The notes under the pieces are model-generated. The model did not search any database. It saw only the letters and a list, made by a program, of their open reading frames with translations, and was not told the DNA's origin. A DNA stretch of 64,000 nucleotides, taken from the NCBI GenBank assembly GCA_934667095.1, contig CAKULE010000003.1, positions 1 to 64,000 of the forward strand. Direction: 5' to 3'. The translations under genes were made by a program, and so were the position numbers. This document shows, piece by piece, positions 36,983 to 45,983 of this stretch. The stretch is from an uncultured Oscillospiraceae bacterium. Its GTDB lineage: Bacteria; Bacillota; Clostridia; Oscillospirales; Oscillospiraceae. The stretch's first letter is position 1; each line of letters opens with the position of its first letter.

Positions 36983-38052
36983 AGCTGAAACGAGTATCCG
37001 CCCTGCTGCTGGCGCTGGCCCTTGCGCTGGCGCTGGCCGGCTGCAGGAAACCCGCCGCCGACCCCACGCCCTCCCCCTCGGAGAGCCCCGCACCCTCCGG
37101 GACCGTCACCCCCGACGTCACCCCGGAGCCCACCCCCTCTGAAAGCGTCGAGCGCACCGCCATCCGGCTGGCGGTCCTCTCCGGCCCCACCGGCGTGGGT
37201 GCGACCAAGCTGCTCAGCGAGGCGGACGCCGGCACCTCCAAAAACAACTATCAGTACGTCATCGCCGCCGACAACAGCGAGCTGGTGGCCGGGCTCACCA
37301 AGGGCGAGATCGACATCGCCACCGTGGCCTCCAACGTGGCCCTGAACCTCTACAACAAGACCGAGGGCGGCGTGCGCATCATAGCGCTGGGCACCCGCGG
37401 CGTGCTCCACATTCTGGAGGGCAAGGGCGGCAATTCCATTCAGTCCGTCGCCGATCTGGCGGGCCGCACCATCTATGCCCCCGGACAAGGGGCCAACCCG
37501 GAGTATATCCTCCGTTACCTGCTGCAGCAGAACGGCCTTGACCCCGACAAGGACGTGACCCTCGTCTTTGCCGACGCCAGCGAGATCAACGCCAAGCTGG
37601 TCAGCGGCGACATCGACTGCGCCATGCTCCCCGTGCCCGCCGCCACCGCCGCCATCATCAAGGGCGCCGGGCAGGTGCGGGAGGCCATCGACGTCACCGA
37701 GGCGTGGGACGAGATGGACAGCGGCAGCGAGCTCATCATGACCGCCGTGGTGGCCCGCACCGAGTTCATTGAGGCCCACCCCGAGGCCGTGGCCGACTTC
37801 CTCGCGGAGTATGAGGCCTCCATCGACTACGTGAACACCAGCGTGGACGAGGCCGCCGAGCTCATCGCCGGCTACGGCATCACCCCCAGCGCCGCCATCG
37901 CCAAGCAGGCCATTCCCCAGTGCCATCTGGTGTTCATCGCCGGGGCGGACATGGCCCCCGCCATCTCCGACTATTTCATGGTGCTCTACGAGGTGGACCC
38001 CGCCGCCGTGGGCGGCGCTCTGCCGGACGACGCCATCTACTATGTCCCCTGA
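36979..38052 (+). CDS. NMT1/SsuA-type ABC transporter substrate-binding lipoprotein
   Basis: A 357-residue binding protein with a lipoprotein signal (lipobox ALAGC near residue 22) and a long Pro/Ser/Thr spacer. The SsuA/NMT1 core includes YVIAADNSELVAGLTKGEID, TIYAPGQGANPEYILRYLL and a DxADASEINAKL-like segment. Members bind sulfonates, nitrate, pyrimidine precursors or similar small anions and heterocycles; the substrate is not decided here. Its ATG overlaps the stop of the Crp/Fnr gene (ATGA), and its stop lies 11 bp inside the permease gene, so the operon is tightly coupled. Confidence 0.88.
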   Translation: MKLKRVSALLLALALALALAGCRKPAADPTPSPSESPAPSGTVTPDVTPEPTPSESVERTAIRLAVLSGPTGVGATKLLSEADAGTSKNNYQYVIAADNSELVAGLTKGEIDIATVASNVALNLYNKTEGGVRIIALGTRGVLHILEGKGGNSIQSVADLAGRTIYAPGQGANPEYILRYLLQQNGLDPDKDVTLVFADASEINAKLVSGDIDCAMLPVPAATAAIIKGAGQVREAIDVTEAWDEMDSGSELIMTAVVARTEFIEAHPEAVADFLAEYEASIDYVNTSVDEAAELIAGYGITPSAAIAKQAIPQCHLVFIAGADMAPAISDYFMVLYEVDPAAVGGALPDDAIYYVP

Positions 38053-38794
38053 GCGGCGGAACAGCTTGATCAGACACGTCATACCCCCGGCCTTCTGGCT
38101 GGGGGTATGGCAGCTTGCGGCCATGCTGGTGGGGCGGGAGCTGCTGTTGCCCGGCCCCGCCGCCGTAGCCAAGGCCCTGTGGGCGCTGGCGGGCACGGGG
38201 GACTTCTGGCTGTCCGCCCTGTACACCCTGCTGCGGGTGGCGGCGGGCCTGATCGCCGGCACCATCGCCGGGGTGCTGCTGGCCTTTCTGTGCCACGGCT
38301 GCCCGTGGGTGGGGCTGGTCCTCTCCCCGGCGGTCCGGGTGGTGCGGGCCACGCCGGTGGTGTCCTTCATCCTGCTGGTGTACCTGTGGGTCAGCCGGGC
38401 CAATATTCCCGGCGTCATCGCCGCGCTGATGGTGCTGCCCGTGATCTGGGGCAGCGTGTCCGCGGGGCTGAATGCGGTGGACCCCAAGCTGCTGGAGCTG
38501 GCCCGGGCCTACCGCTTCAGCCGGTGGAAGGCCCTGCGGCTGGTGACTTTGCCCTCCCTGCGGCCCTATTTTGACAGCGGGCTCCTCACCGCCTTCGGAC
38601 TGGCATGGAAGTCCGGCGTGGCGGCGGAGGTCATCTGCCCCCCCGTGCGGGCCATCGGCTCCCGCATCCAGCAGGCCCGGCTGGCACTGGATACGCCGGA
38701 GCTCTTCGCGTGGACGCTGGTGCTCATCGCCCTGTCTCTGTGCTTCGAAGGGCTGTTGCGGCGGCTTCTGAACCGAAAGGGGGCGGCGGCATGA
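38042..38794 (+). CDS. ABC transporter permease, SsuC/TauC type
   Basis: A 250-residue inner-membrane protein with about six hydrophobic segments. The BPD_transp_1 coupling loop is NAVDPKLLELARAYRFSRWK followed by LVTLPSLRPYFDSGLLTAFGLAWK, characteristic of the sulfonate/nitrate/taurine permease group. It overlaps the binding-protein gene by 11 bp and the ATPase gene by 4 bp (ATGA). It works as a homodimer with the ATPase encoded next. Confidence 0.9.
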   Translation: MSPERRNSLIRHVIPPAFWLGVWQLAAMLVGRELLLPGPAAVAKALWALAGTGDFWLSALYTLLRVAAGLIAGTIAGVLLAFLCHGCPWVGLVLSPAVRVVRATPVVSFILLVYLWVSRANIPGVIAALMVLPVIWGSVSAGLNAVDPKLLELARAYRFSRWKALRLVTLPSLRPYFDSGLLTAFGLAWKSGVAAEVICPPVRAIGSRIQQARLALDTPELFAWTLVLIALSLCFEGLLRRLLNRKGAAA

Positions 38795-39372
38795 TCCAGA
38801 TCCGTGACCTGACCCTCCGCTACGGGGACAAGCCGGTACTGGACCAGTTCTCCCTGGAGCTGTCGGGCAGCGGTCTCACCGCCCTCACCGGGCCCTCCGG
38901 CTGCGGCAAAACCACCCTGCTGCGGGTGCTGGCCGGTCTGGAGCGGCCCGACGCCGGCACGGTGGAAGGGATCGATCCCGCCCGGACGGCCGTCCTCTTT
39001 CAGGAGGACCGGCTGCTGCCATGGCGTACGGCGGAGCAGCAGATCGCCGATGTGCTTCCCCGGGAGCGCCGGGGAGAGGCAGCGGACTGGCTGGCCTTCG
39101 CCGAGCTGGAGGGAGAGGGACGCACCCGGCCCGCCGCCCTGTCCGGCGGCATGGCCCGGCGGCTGGCCCTGGCCCGGTGCGCCGCCCTGGGGGGCAATCT
39201 GCTCCTGCTGGACGAACCCTTCACCGGCGTGGATATCCCCCGGGCCCTGCGCCTGCTGGAACGGCTGCGGGGGCTGCACGTCCCCGTGCTGCTGGTGAGC
39301 CACGAGGCCGCCGTGCTGGACGCCTGCGACCGGGTGATCGCCCTCGACGGCCCGCCCCTGCGGGTCCTGTAA
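38791..39372 (+). CDS. ABC transporter ATP-binding protein, SsuB/TauB type (short form)
   Basis: A 193-residue ATPase with Walker A GPSGCGKTT, Q-loop LFQEDRLLPW, signature LSGGMARR, Walker B LLLLDEPFTGVD and switch His VSHEA. It is about 50 residues shorter than typical SsuB/TauB proteins, mainly because the helical subdomain and C-terminus are trimmed, yet every catalytic motif is present. GGGGGCGGCGGC is a poor ribosome site, but the ATGA overlap with the permease explains translation. It is the last gene of the operon, followed by a terminator. Confidence 0.9.
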   Translation: MIQIRDLTLRYGDKPVLDQFSLELSGSGLTALTGPSGCGKTTLLRVLAGLERPDAGTVEGIDPARTAVLFQEDRLLPWRTAEQQIADVLPRERRGEAADWLAFAELEGEGRTRPAALSGGMARRLALARCAALGGNLLLLDEPFTGVDIPRALRLLERLRGLHVPVLLVSHEAAVLDACDRVIALDGPPLRVL

Positions 39373-39377
39373 GCGCA

Positions 39378-39416
39378 AAAACGCCCTGCGTTTCATGGAA
39401 ACGCAGGGCGTTTTTC
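39378..39416 (+). terminator. Bidirectional terminator between the SsuB-like ATPase and P-type-ATPase-like genes
   Basis: An 18-bp stem AAAAACGCCCTGCGTTTC and its complement with an ATG loop and T tracts on both strands. Confidence 0.93.
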
Positions 39417-41466
39417 AATACTGGTTGACCCACCCGGCCAACAGCAGCTCAGGCACCAGCCACAGGGCCATGAAAATCAGGAACATCACAGGGGTCAGGG
39501 TCGTGTAGGCCCCTTTGGCCGCCAGATAGAAGGTGAGGGCCAGCCCGATCACCGCCCCCAGCAGGGTGAAGCTCAGGCTGCGGCGGACGGCGGAGCGCAG
39601 CCGGCGGCCGCCTACCACCGCATCGGAGAAGGCGGCAAGCCCCTCCCGGCAGAGGAGGGCCACCGGGGTCTCATCGTGGTCCTGCTCGGCACAGGACAGC
39701 TCCAGCCGCCGCTCCACCGGGGGAAATTCCATCTTGTCCACCGGCAGGCGGAACTTCTTTTCCAGCAGGGCGGGGATGAGGTTGAAGTCCCGGGTGGCAA
39801 GGATGGGATTCACCTCTGCGTGCAGCAGGGCGGACAGGGAGGGGTTCACCTCGCTGTTCAGGGCATAGTCCAGCAGGAACATCCCCGCCAGCTCCCCGCC
39901 GATGGAGCAGAACAGGGCGTTTTTCACGTTGAGCCCCTGAGGCATGGGCACCTTCATCAGGTGCATGAAGGAAGCGGTGCCCACCAGCACCTCCTGATTG
40001 CGGATGATGCCGGACATGCCGCCCTCGTTGGGCCGCACGCCGGAGACCTCCCGGTAGATGGCCCCCTGCGTCCGCAGCAGGTCGTGAAAGGGCCGGGTGA
40101 GGCCGCAGTTCATCACCCGCAGGAGGGTGGCGGTATAGGCCACGGCCTTCTCCGTGGACACGCCGCCGAACACCCGCACCTGGGACACCCGGACCGAGCC
40201 GGGCGGAAACAGGTCGCCGTCCGTCACCACGATGCCCCCCTGACGGCAGCGGGATACCCCGGTCCAGCCCGCCAGAGCGGCACCCACCTTGCTCAGGCGG
40301 AGAGCCAGCTTCCGCCACGGCAGACCCCACGCCAGCAGAGCCGACCACGGGGAGACCGCGGTGAAGCACACCGACGCCGCCCACAGAAAGCGCCCCGGCA
40401 CACTCTGGCCCACGGAGGCCATCACCGCGCACAGCAGCGCCCCCAGCAGAAGCAGGGGAGAGGCCACCCGGTAGCCCGCGGTAACGGCGTCATCGCTCTG
40501 CAGCTGGCTGCCCAGCCCCACCGGCGTGCCCGACCACTTCATATAGGCGGGCCGGCCGCTCCACTTATTTTCATCCAGCGTGACCACATAAGGGGTCTTG
40601 GCCTGAGCGGCGGTCTTGGCTGCGGCGCGGTCCGCCCGCCGCCGGTTCTGGAGTCCCCACAGGTGGAAGGTCAGGCCGAAAGCCGTCACCGCGGCACAGG
40701 GTAAGCAGCCCAGCCGGGCCTCTAAATGTCCGGCTGTGAGGCCGTCCGCCAGCGTGAAGGCCCACGCCAGCGTGATCAGCAGCTCTGCTCCGGGCCGCAG
40801 GGTCCCAAGACCCCGGACCCCGGCGGCCAGCACGTCCCAGCACAGGGCGCCCGCCGCCGCCAGCAGGGCGGTGAGCACCCAGCACTGCAGCTGATAAAAG
40901 TCCAGCCCTGCCGGCAGGTCCAGCGAGAGATACATGGGCAGCTCCAGCGAACAGACCGCCGCCAGAACCGATACCGCAAAGGCAAAGCCGACCCGCCGCC
41001 TGCGGGCCTTCAGACCCTTCTGCCACCGGGCGGCCAGGTCTGCTGGGGGCGTGTCCGGCGGCGTCTTGGCTGGGCGGCGCAGGGGACGGCGCCTGGGGCG
41101 CGCTTCCTCGTCGGGCAGTTCCTCCCGGTCCACGCCGGGAATGTATTTCTCCGCCAGCCTGGTCTCCTCGTCAGGCTCCGCCTGGTCGTACATGTGGTCG
41201 GCATAGTGGTCCGCCCTGCGCCGCAGGGTGGACAGGCGGGCCGCCAGCTTCCGTCCCACCGTGGGGGGGACGATCTCGTCCACCGGCTTGGGCTCCCGGG
41301 GCGGCTCCTGCCGGGGCCCGTCCGGGGCAGAGGGCCTGTCCTCCGCCGGCGGGGCGGTCCTGTTCCGCTCGGGGAACTCCACCACCCGGGAGGAGCCGTA
41401 CTCCGCAAGGATCTCGTCCACGGAGTACTCCTGCCCGGCCTTTTTTTCGTCCTTACGCTCTGCCAT
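39415..41466 (-). CDS. Membrane protein resembling a catalytically inactive P-type (P1B) ATPase
   Basis: A 683-residue protein. Residues 1-158 are charged and Pro-rich, probably disordered, and begin with EYSVDEILAEYGSS. About eight membrane helices follow, arranged 4 + 2 + 2 as in heavy-metal P-type ATPases. The region after helix 6 (SPWSALLAWGLPW, then KVGAALAGWTGVSR) aligns with the CPCAL-to-GGAALE stretch of P1B pumps, and GGELAGMFLLD aligns with their N/P-domain junction. The expected DKTGT phosphorylation motif is replaced by DGDLF, TGDN by TRDF, and GDGxND is lost, so ATP-driven transport is unlikely. The gene starts 6 bp after rlmB without a clear ribosome site. No family name is assigned; a regulatory or scaffolding role is possible. 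Confidence 0.65.
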   Translation of the reverse strand: MAERKDEKKAGQEYSVDEILAEYGSSRVVEFPERNRTAPPAEDRPSAPDGPRQEPPREPKPVDEIVPPTVGRKLAARLSTLRRRADHYADHMYDQAEPDEETRLAEKYIPGVDREELPDEEARPRRRPLRRPAKTPPDTPPADLAARWQKGLKARRRRVGFAFAVSVLAAVCSLELPMYLSLDLPAGLDFYQLQCWVLTALLAAAGALCWDVLAAGVRGLGTLRPGAELLITLAWAFTLADGLTAGHLEARLGCLPCAAVTAFGLTFHLWGLQNRRRADRAAAKTAAQAKTPYVVTLDENKWSGRPAYMKWSGTPVGLGSQLQSDDAVTAGYRVASPLLLLGALLCAVMASVGQSVPGRFLWAASVCFTAVSPWSALLAWGLPWRKLALRLSKVGAALAGWTGVSRCRQGGIVVTDGDLFPPGSVRVSQVRVFGGVSTEKAVAYTATLLRVMNCGLTRPFHDLLRTQGAIYREVSGVRPNEGGMSGIIRNQEVLVGTASFMHLMKVPMPQGLNVKNALFCSIGGELAGMFLLDYALNSEVNPSLSALLHAEVNPILATRDFNLIPALLEKKFRLPVDKMEFPPVERRLELSCAEQDHDETPVALLCREGLAAFSDAVVGGRRLRSAVRRSLSFTLLGAVIGLALTFYLAAKGAYTTLTPVMFLIFMALWLVPELLLAGWVNQY

Positions 41467-41472
41467 GGACGG

Positions 41473-42249
41473 TCACAGGCGCTGGCGTACCGCCTCGTAC
41501 AGGACGATGGCGGCGGCAGCCGAGGCGTTGAGCGAGTTGACCTGCCCCTTCATGGGGATGGACAGGAGAAAGTCGCACTGCTCCCGCACAAGGCGGCCCA
41601 TGCCATCCCCCTCGCTTCCAATGACGATGGCAGCAGGGCCCTTCAGGTCCGCATCGTAGAGGGCGGTAGTGCCCTCCGCGGCGGTGCCGAAGACCCACAG
41701 GCCCTGCTCCTTCAGCTCCTTCAGCAGGGCAGTGAGGTTGGGCACCCGGGCCACGGGCAGATAGCTCACGGCCCCGGCGGAGGTCTTGCCCACGATGGCG
41801 GTGAGCCCCGCGGAGCGCCGCTTGGGGATGATGACCCCGTGGGCCCCGGCGCACTCTGCTGTGCGGATCACTGCGCCGAGGTTGTGGGGGTCGGATAACT
41901 CGTCGCACACCACGATGAGGGGGGGCTCCCCTTTGGCGGCGGCAGCCGTCAGAATGTCGTCCACGCTGGCGTACTCCCGCACGGCGGCCACGGCGATGAC
42001 CCCCTGGTGGCTCTTGGTGCGGCTCATGCCGTCCAGCTTGCGGCGGTCGCACTCGGCCACCACCACGCCCCTGTCCCGGGCGGCGGCGGCGATGTGGGCC
42101 AGAGTGGAGTCGGTCTCCCCCCGGGCGATAAGGACCTTGTCGATGGCCGCGCCGGAGCGCAGGGCCTCAATCACGGCGTTGCGCCCCTCGATGAGGCCGT
42201 CGGCCTCGGCCTCCTCCGGCCGTCTGGTCCGTTTGCTTTCTTCCCGCAT
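41473..42249 (-). CDS. rlmB: 23S rRNA 2'-O-ribose methyltransferase RlmB (TrmH/SpoU family)
   Basis: A 258-residue SPOUT methyltransferase. The N-terminal substrate-binding domain starts at LIEGRNAVIEALRSG. The three knot motifs are present: DPHNLGAVIRTAE, VIGSEGDGMGRLV and IPMKGQVNSLNAS. By family it methylates G2251 of 23S rRNA, although close relatives modify other sites. The start at 42249 (MREESKRTRR) has AAGGAGC about 12 nt upstream. A short leader hairpin (CCCCGCGCAGGCGGGG) and a TATGAT -10 lie further upstream. It is followed by the P-type-ATPase-like gene. Confidence 0.92.
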   Translation of the reverse strand: MREESKRTRRPEEAEADGLIEGRNAVIEALRSGAAIDKVLIARGETDSTLAHIAAAARDRGVVVAECDRRKLDGMSRTKSHQGVIAVAAVREYASVDDILTAAAAKGEPPLIVVCDELSDPHNLGAVIRTAECAGAHGVIIPKRRSAGLTAIVGKTSAGAVSYLPVARVPNLTALLKELKEQGLWVFGTAAEGTTALYDADLKGPAAIVIGSEGDGMGRLVREQCDFLLSIPMKGQVNSLNASAAAAIVLYEAVRQRL

Positions 42250-42415
42250 ATCGGTCTCAGCTCCTTGTAACGTAAGAAGTATTTCTCTGCATAGTCCCCG
42301 CCTGCGCGGGGTATTTGTTATCATACCATGTTTTCGCTCGGGGGGAAAGAGGGAAAAGTACGAAAGCCTACACGCCGCTGTCACAGAAAATTAACAGTGC
42401 CGTCATGAACATTTC

Positions 42416-42444
42416 TTGTTTTTACCCGCAGGCTATGGTATACT
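42416..42444 (+). promoter_or_regulatory. Promoter of ftsH
   Basis: TTGTTT (42416-42421), 17 bp, TATACT (42439-42444). Initiation near 42451 gives a leader of about 60 nt. Confidence 0.72.
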
Positions 42445-42509
42445 TGACCTAAATCGAGCATGTTAAAGTGGATTTTGTTGCACTTTGTGTGCGTCTGGAG
42501 GAAGATAAC

Positions 42510-44711
42510 ATGGATGGACCCAACAAGCCCAATAAGAAAAACAACAACGATCAGGGCGGCAACGACAACAAGAAGCGCCCGGCCCTCAGCTTTCTCTCCA
42601 TCGTGCTGTGGGCGATCCTGCTGGTGCTGCTGCTGAACACCTGCTCCAGCTCCCTGCGCAGCGCCAGCACGCAGGAAGTGGAGTACAGCCAGTTCAAGGC
42701 GTGGGTGATCGCCGGCTATGTGGATAAGGTGGACATGGACTCCAATGCCTACTACTTCACCGTGAAGGCCGGCACGCCCCCCCTGACCGAGTATGCCGAG
42801 GCCCTGCAGGAGCAGCTGGGCGGCAATAAGAATCTGCTTCAGGCCCTCACCGGCGGCAAAGATCTGGACGGCGCGGCCATCACCTTCGTCGCCGCCCCGC
42901 CTCCGGTGACCGACACCGACCTCATCCCCCTGATGGATGAAAAGGGCGTGAACTACGGCGCTCAGCTGGTGACGGAGCAGCAGTACCTGCTGTCCACCGT
43001 GATCAGCTATGTGGTGCCCACCCTCATCACCGTGCTGGGTCTGGTGCTGGTGTACCGCTGGATGTTCAAGAAGATGGGCTCCGGCGGCGGCTTCGGCGGC
43101 ATCGGCGGCGTGGGCAAGTCCAACGCCAAGGTCTATATGGAGAAGCAGACCGGCGTCACCTTCCGTGACGTGGCCGGTCAGGACGAGGCGAAGGAGTCCC
43201 TGACAGAGATCATCGACTTCCTGCACAACCCCCAGAAGTACACCGACATCGGTGCCAAGCTGCCCAAGGGCGCGCTGCTGGTGGGCCCTCCGGGCACCGG
43301 TAAGACCCTGCTGGCCAAGGCCGTGGCCGGCGAGGCCAACGTCCCCTTCTTCTCCATCAGCGGCTCTGACTTTGTGGAAATGTTCGTGGGCGTGGGCGCC
43401 TCCCGTGTCCGCGACCTGTTCAAGGAGGCCGCCAAGGTGGCCCCCTGTATCGTGTTCATTGACGAGATCGACACCATCGGCAAGTCCCGTGACAACCGCA
43501 TGGGCGGCAATGACGAGCGTGAGCAGACCCTGAACCAGCTGTTGGCCGAGATGGACGGCTTCGACCCCACCAAGGGCATCATCCTGCTGGCCGCCACCAA
43601 CCGGCCGGAGGTGCTGGACCAGGCCCTGCTGCGGCCCGGCCGGTTCGACCGGCGGATCGTGGTGGACCGGCCCAATCTGGCCGGCCGTCTGGCCACCCTG
43701 CAGGTCCACACCCGCAACATCAAGCTGGCAGAGGACGTGGACCTGAAGAAGGTCGCGCTGGCCACCGCCGGCTGCGTGGGCGCCGATCTGGCCAACCTGG
43801 TGAACGAGGCCGCCCTGCGGGCCGTCCGCAAGGGCCGCCGACTCGTCACGCAGGAAGACCTGATGGCCGCCTTCGAGCTGGTCATCGCCGGCACCGAGAA
43901 GAAGGGCTCCGTCCTTACGGAGTTCGAGAAGAAGCTGGTGGCGTACCACGAAGTGGGCCACGCCATGGTGGCCTATAAGCAGAAGAACACCGAGCCTGTG
44001 CAGAAGATCACCATCGTGCCCCACACTCAGGGCTCGCTGGGCTACACCCTGCTGATGCCCGAGGAGGACAAGACCGAGCTGCGCACCCGGGACGAGCTGA
44101 TGGCCAAGATCTGCGTGTCCATGGGCGGCCGTGCCGCCGAGGAGGTTGTCATGCATACCATGACCAACGGCGCCTCTCAGGACATTCAGGAGGCCACCAG
44201 CACCGCCCGCAACATGGTGGCCATGTTCGGCATGAGCGACCAGTTCGGCATGATGGCCCTGGCCTCCAAGCGGAACCAGTACCTGGACGGCGGCTACGGC
44301 CTGGACTGCGCCCAGGAGACCGCCGCCGACATGGACAAGGCCGTGAAGGAGATCCTGGACAAGTGCTACGCCCAGGCCGTGGAGATCCTGGAGAACAACC
44401 GGGAGGACATGGACAAGGTGGTGGCCTACCTCCTCCAGAAGGAGACCATCACCGGCGCCGAGATGGTGGCCATCATCGAGGGCCGGGACCCCGCGCTGGC
44501 GGACAGCCCCTACGGCTCCACCCAGAGCGAGCGCCGCGCTCAGCCCAACGATGTGGAGCCCCCTGCCCGCTCCGTCCACATCGTCAGCGAGCCCCCTGCG
44601 GCCCCCAAGCCGCTGGAGGGCGGCGAGAGTACTCCCTCTGACGAGACCAAGCCCGATGAGGCTCCCAAGGCCCCGGAGGCTCCTGAGAGCTCCGATGAGC
44701 CCAAGGAATAA
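42510..44711 (+). CDS. ftsH: ATP-dependent zinc metalloprotease FtsH
   Basis: A 733-residue membrane-bound AAA+ protease that removes unassembled membrane proteins and selected regulators. Two transmembrane helices (near residues 25-45 and 165-185) flank an outer domain. The AAA module has Walker A GPPGTGKT at residues 259-266, Walker B IVFIDEID and SRH RPGRFDRRI. The zinc site is HEVGH at residues 480-484, where Val replaces the common Ala. The C-terminal 70 residues are Pro/Glu/Ser-rich and probably disordered. The start at 42510 has GGAGGAAG upstream; an earlier ATG at 42468 lacks one. The usual neighbours tilS and hpt are absent. Confidence 0.96.
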   Translation: MDGPNKPNKKNNNDQGGNDNKKRPALSFLSIVLWAILLVLLLNTCSSSLRSASTQEVEYSQFKAWVIAGYVDKVDMDSNAYYFTVKAGTPPLTEYAEALQEQLGGNKNLLQALTGGKDLDGAAITFVAAPPPVTDTDLIPLMDEKGVNYGAQLVTEQQYLLSTVISYVVPTLITVLGLVLVYRWMFKKMGSGGGFGGIGGVGKSNAKVYMEKQTGVTFRDVAGQDEAKESLTEIIDFLHNPQKYTDIGAKLPKGALLVGPPGTGKTLLAKAVAGEANVPFFSISGSDFVEMFVGVGASRVRDLFKEAAKVAPCIVFIDEIDTIGKSRDNRMGGNDEREQTLNQLLAEMDGFDPTKGIILLAATNRPEVLDQALLRPGRFDRRIVVDRPNLAGRLATLQVHTRNIKLAEDVDLKKVALATAGCVGADLANLVNEAALRAVRKGRRLVTQEDLMAAFELVIAGTEKKGSVLTEFEKKLVAYHEVGHAMVAYKQKNTEPVQKITIVPHTQGSLGYTLLMPEEDKTELRTRDELMAKICVSMGGRAAEEVVMHTMTNGASQDIQEATSTARNMVAMFGMSDQFGMMALASKRNQYLDGGYGLDCAQETAADMDKAVKEILDKCYAQAVEILENNREDMDKVVAYLLQKETITGAEMVAIIEGRDPALADSPYGSTQSERRAQPNDVEPPARSVHIVSEPPAAPKPLEGGESTPSDETKPDEAPKAPEAPESSDEPKE

Positions 44712-44719
44712 ACAGACCA

Positions 44720-44754
44720 AACGCCCGGCGCTTCCGCGCCGGGCGTTCTTTTTT
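44720..44754 (+). terminator. Terminator after ftsH
   Basis: A 12-bp stem AACGCCCGGCGC / GCGCCGGGCGTT with a TTCC loop followed by CTTTTTT. Confidence 0.92.
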
Positions 44755-44775
44755 CTTCCATTCCCCGGCTGCATC

Positions 44776-44784
44776 TGCTATAAT
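44776..44784 (+). promoter_or_regulatory. Extended -10 promoter of the ATP-grasp operon
   Basis: TGCTATAAT with a perfect -10 (44779-44784) and extended TGC; the -35 position holds only TTCCAT. The leader is about 28 nt, with AAGGAGG before the ATG. Confidence 0.65.
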
Positions 44785-44818
44785 AGCAAAGATCAAATCA
44801 GAAAGGAGGCCCACACCC

Positions 44819-45964
44819 ATGACTGTCATCATCACCGATGTCCACTACCGCATGTCTCTGGCGGCAATCCGTGATCTGGCTGAGGCCGGAGTGACCGTCA
44901 TCGCCTGTGAGCGGATGGGGGCCGGGACTCCGCTGGGCTTCCGCTCCAGATGGCCCGCCCGGCGGGTCCTTCTACCGGATCAGGACTATGGCAACGCCCT
45001 GTGGGAGCTCTGCCGCTCTGTGACGGAAGAGGAGGGGGAAAGGCCCGCCCTGCTGCCCATCGGGGCTGCCACCCTGCGGCTGGTGGCAGCGGAGCGGGAG
45101 CGCTTTGCCGCCGTGTGCGGCCTGTGCGTGCCTACACTGGCGCAGCTGGCCCTGCTGAACGACAAGGAGCAGGCGGCAGCACTGGCCCGGGCCTGCGGCG
45201 TACCTGTCCCCGGCCCCTTTTCCCGGGAAAGCGGAGAGGCGGCAGACGCCTTTCTCGCCCGGGTCTCTCTGCCCGCCATCGTCAAGCCTCACTGCGGGGA
45301 GGCGCTGGGCCTCACCGCTGCCCAGCGGTACGTCCGGGCGGACAGGATCGACCAGCTGACCGCTGCCTACGAAAAATTCTCCGCGCTGGCGGGGGAGCCG
45401 CCGCTGGTACAGGAATACCTTTCCGGTGGGGGCTTCGGCTGCTCTGTGCTGGCCCGGGAGGGCAAAATCCTCCGGGCCGTGTGCCACCGGCGGGTACGGG
45501 AATACCCCATCTCCGGCGGCCCCTCCGCCTGCTGCGAGACCGTGGAGCGCCCCGATCTGGTGGACCTCACCGCCCGGATGGCCGCTGCCTGCAGGTATAC
45601 CGGCGTTGCCATGTTTGAATTCAAGGAAGACTCTGCCGGGCAGCCCCGCCTGCTTGAGGTCAATCCCCGGGTATGGGGCTCTTTCCCCCTGACCCGGGTG
45701 AGCCGCAGCGGCTTCTCTCTGGCCTGGTGTACCGAGGCGTGGAACGCCGGGAACCCTGACCGGGCCGTCCCACTTGGTCGGGACCACGGCTGCCAACCCT
45801 GCCGCATGAGCTTTTTCCCTGTGGACAGGCTGGCAAAACGGTCTTACCGCAAGGCAGGGCGCTCCGGCCCCGCCGATGAGCCCGGCGGCCGAGACGGCCT
45901 GTTCGAATGGCGCGATCCCCGGCCCGCCTTCGCCTACTGGGCGGATCTGCTGCGCAGAAAATAG
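44819..45964 (+). CDS. ATP-grasp family ligase of unknown substrate
   Basis: A 381-residue carboxylate-amine/thiol ligase-like protein. The N-terminal pre-ATP-grasp fold starts at VIITDVHYRMSLAAIRDL. The ATP-grasp core shows the phosphate-binding lysine in PAIVKPHCGEALG, the adenine-loop QEYLSGGGFGCSVL and the magnesium-binding LLEVNPRVWGS near residues 278-288. It joins an acid to an amine, probably in cell-surface or secondary metabolism. The polysaccharide deacetylase gene starts 20 bp downstream, so an envelope role is inferred. AAGGAGG lies before the ATG at 44819. Confidence 0.83.
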   Translation: MTVIITDVHYRMSLAAIRDLAEAGVTVIACERMGAGTPLGFRSRWPARRVLLPDQDYGNALWELCRSVTEEEGERPALLPIGAATLRLVAAERERFAAVCGLCVPTLAQLALLNDKEQAAALARACGVPVPGPFSRESGEAADAFLARVSLPAIVKPHCGEALGLTAAQRYVRADRIDQLTAAYEKFSALAGEPPLVQEYLSGGGFGCSVLAREGKILRAVCHRRVREYPISGGPSACCETVERPDLVDLTARMAAACRYTGVAMFEFKEDSAGQPRLLEVNPRVWGSFPLTRVSRSGFSLAWCTEAWNAGNPDRAVPLGRDHGCQPCRMSFFPVDRLAKRSYRKAGRSGPADEPGGRDGLFEWRDPRPAFAYWADLLRRK

Positions 45965-45983
45965 ACCTTCTGGAGGTACTGCT

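Noticed and set aside
39000..39372. Truncated pseudogene status for the 193-residue SsuB-like ATPase
   Set aside because: All nucleotide-binding motifs are intact and the gene is in a tightly overlapping operon; it is short but apparently functional.
42381..44774. 797-codon open frame on the minus strand opposite ftsH
   Set aside because: It is low-complexity Leu/Gly/His-rich translation with no motif, while the plus strand carries complete FtsH.
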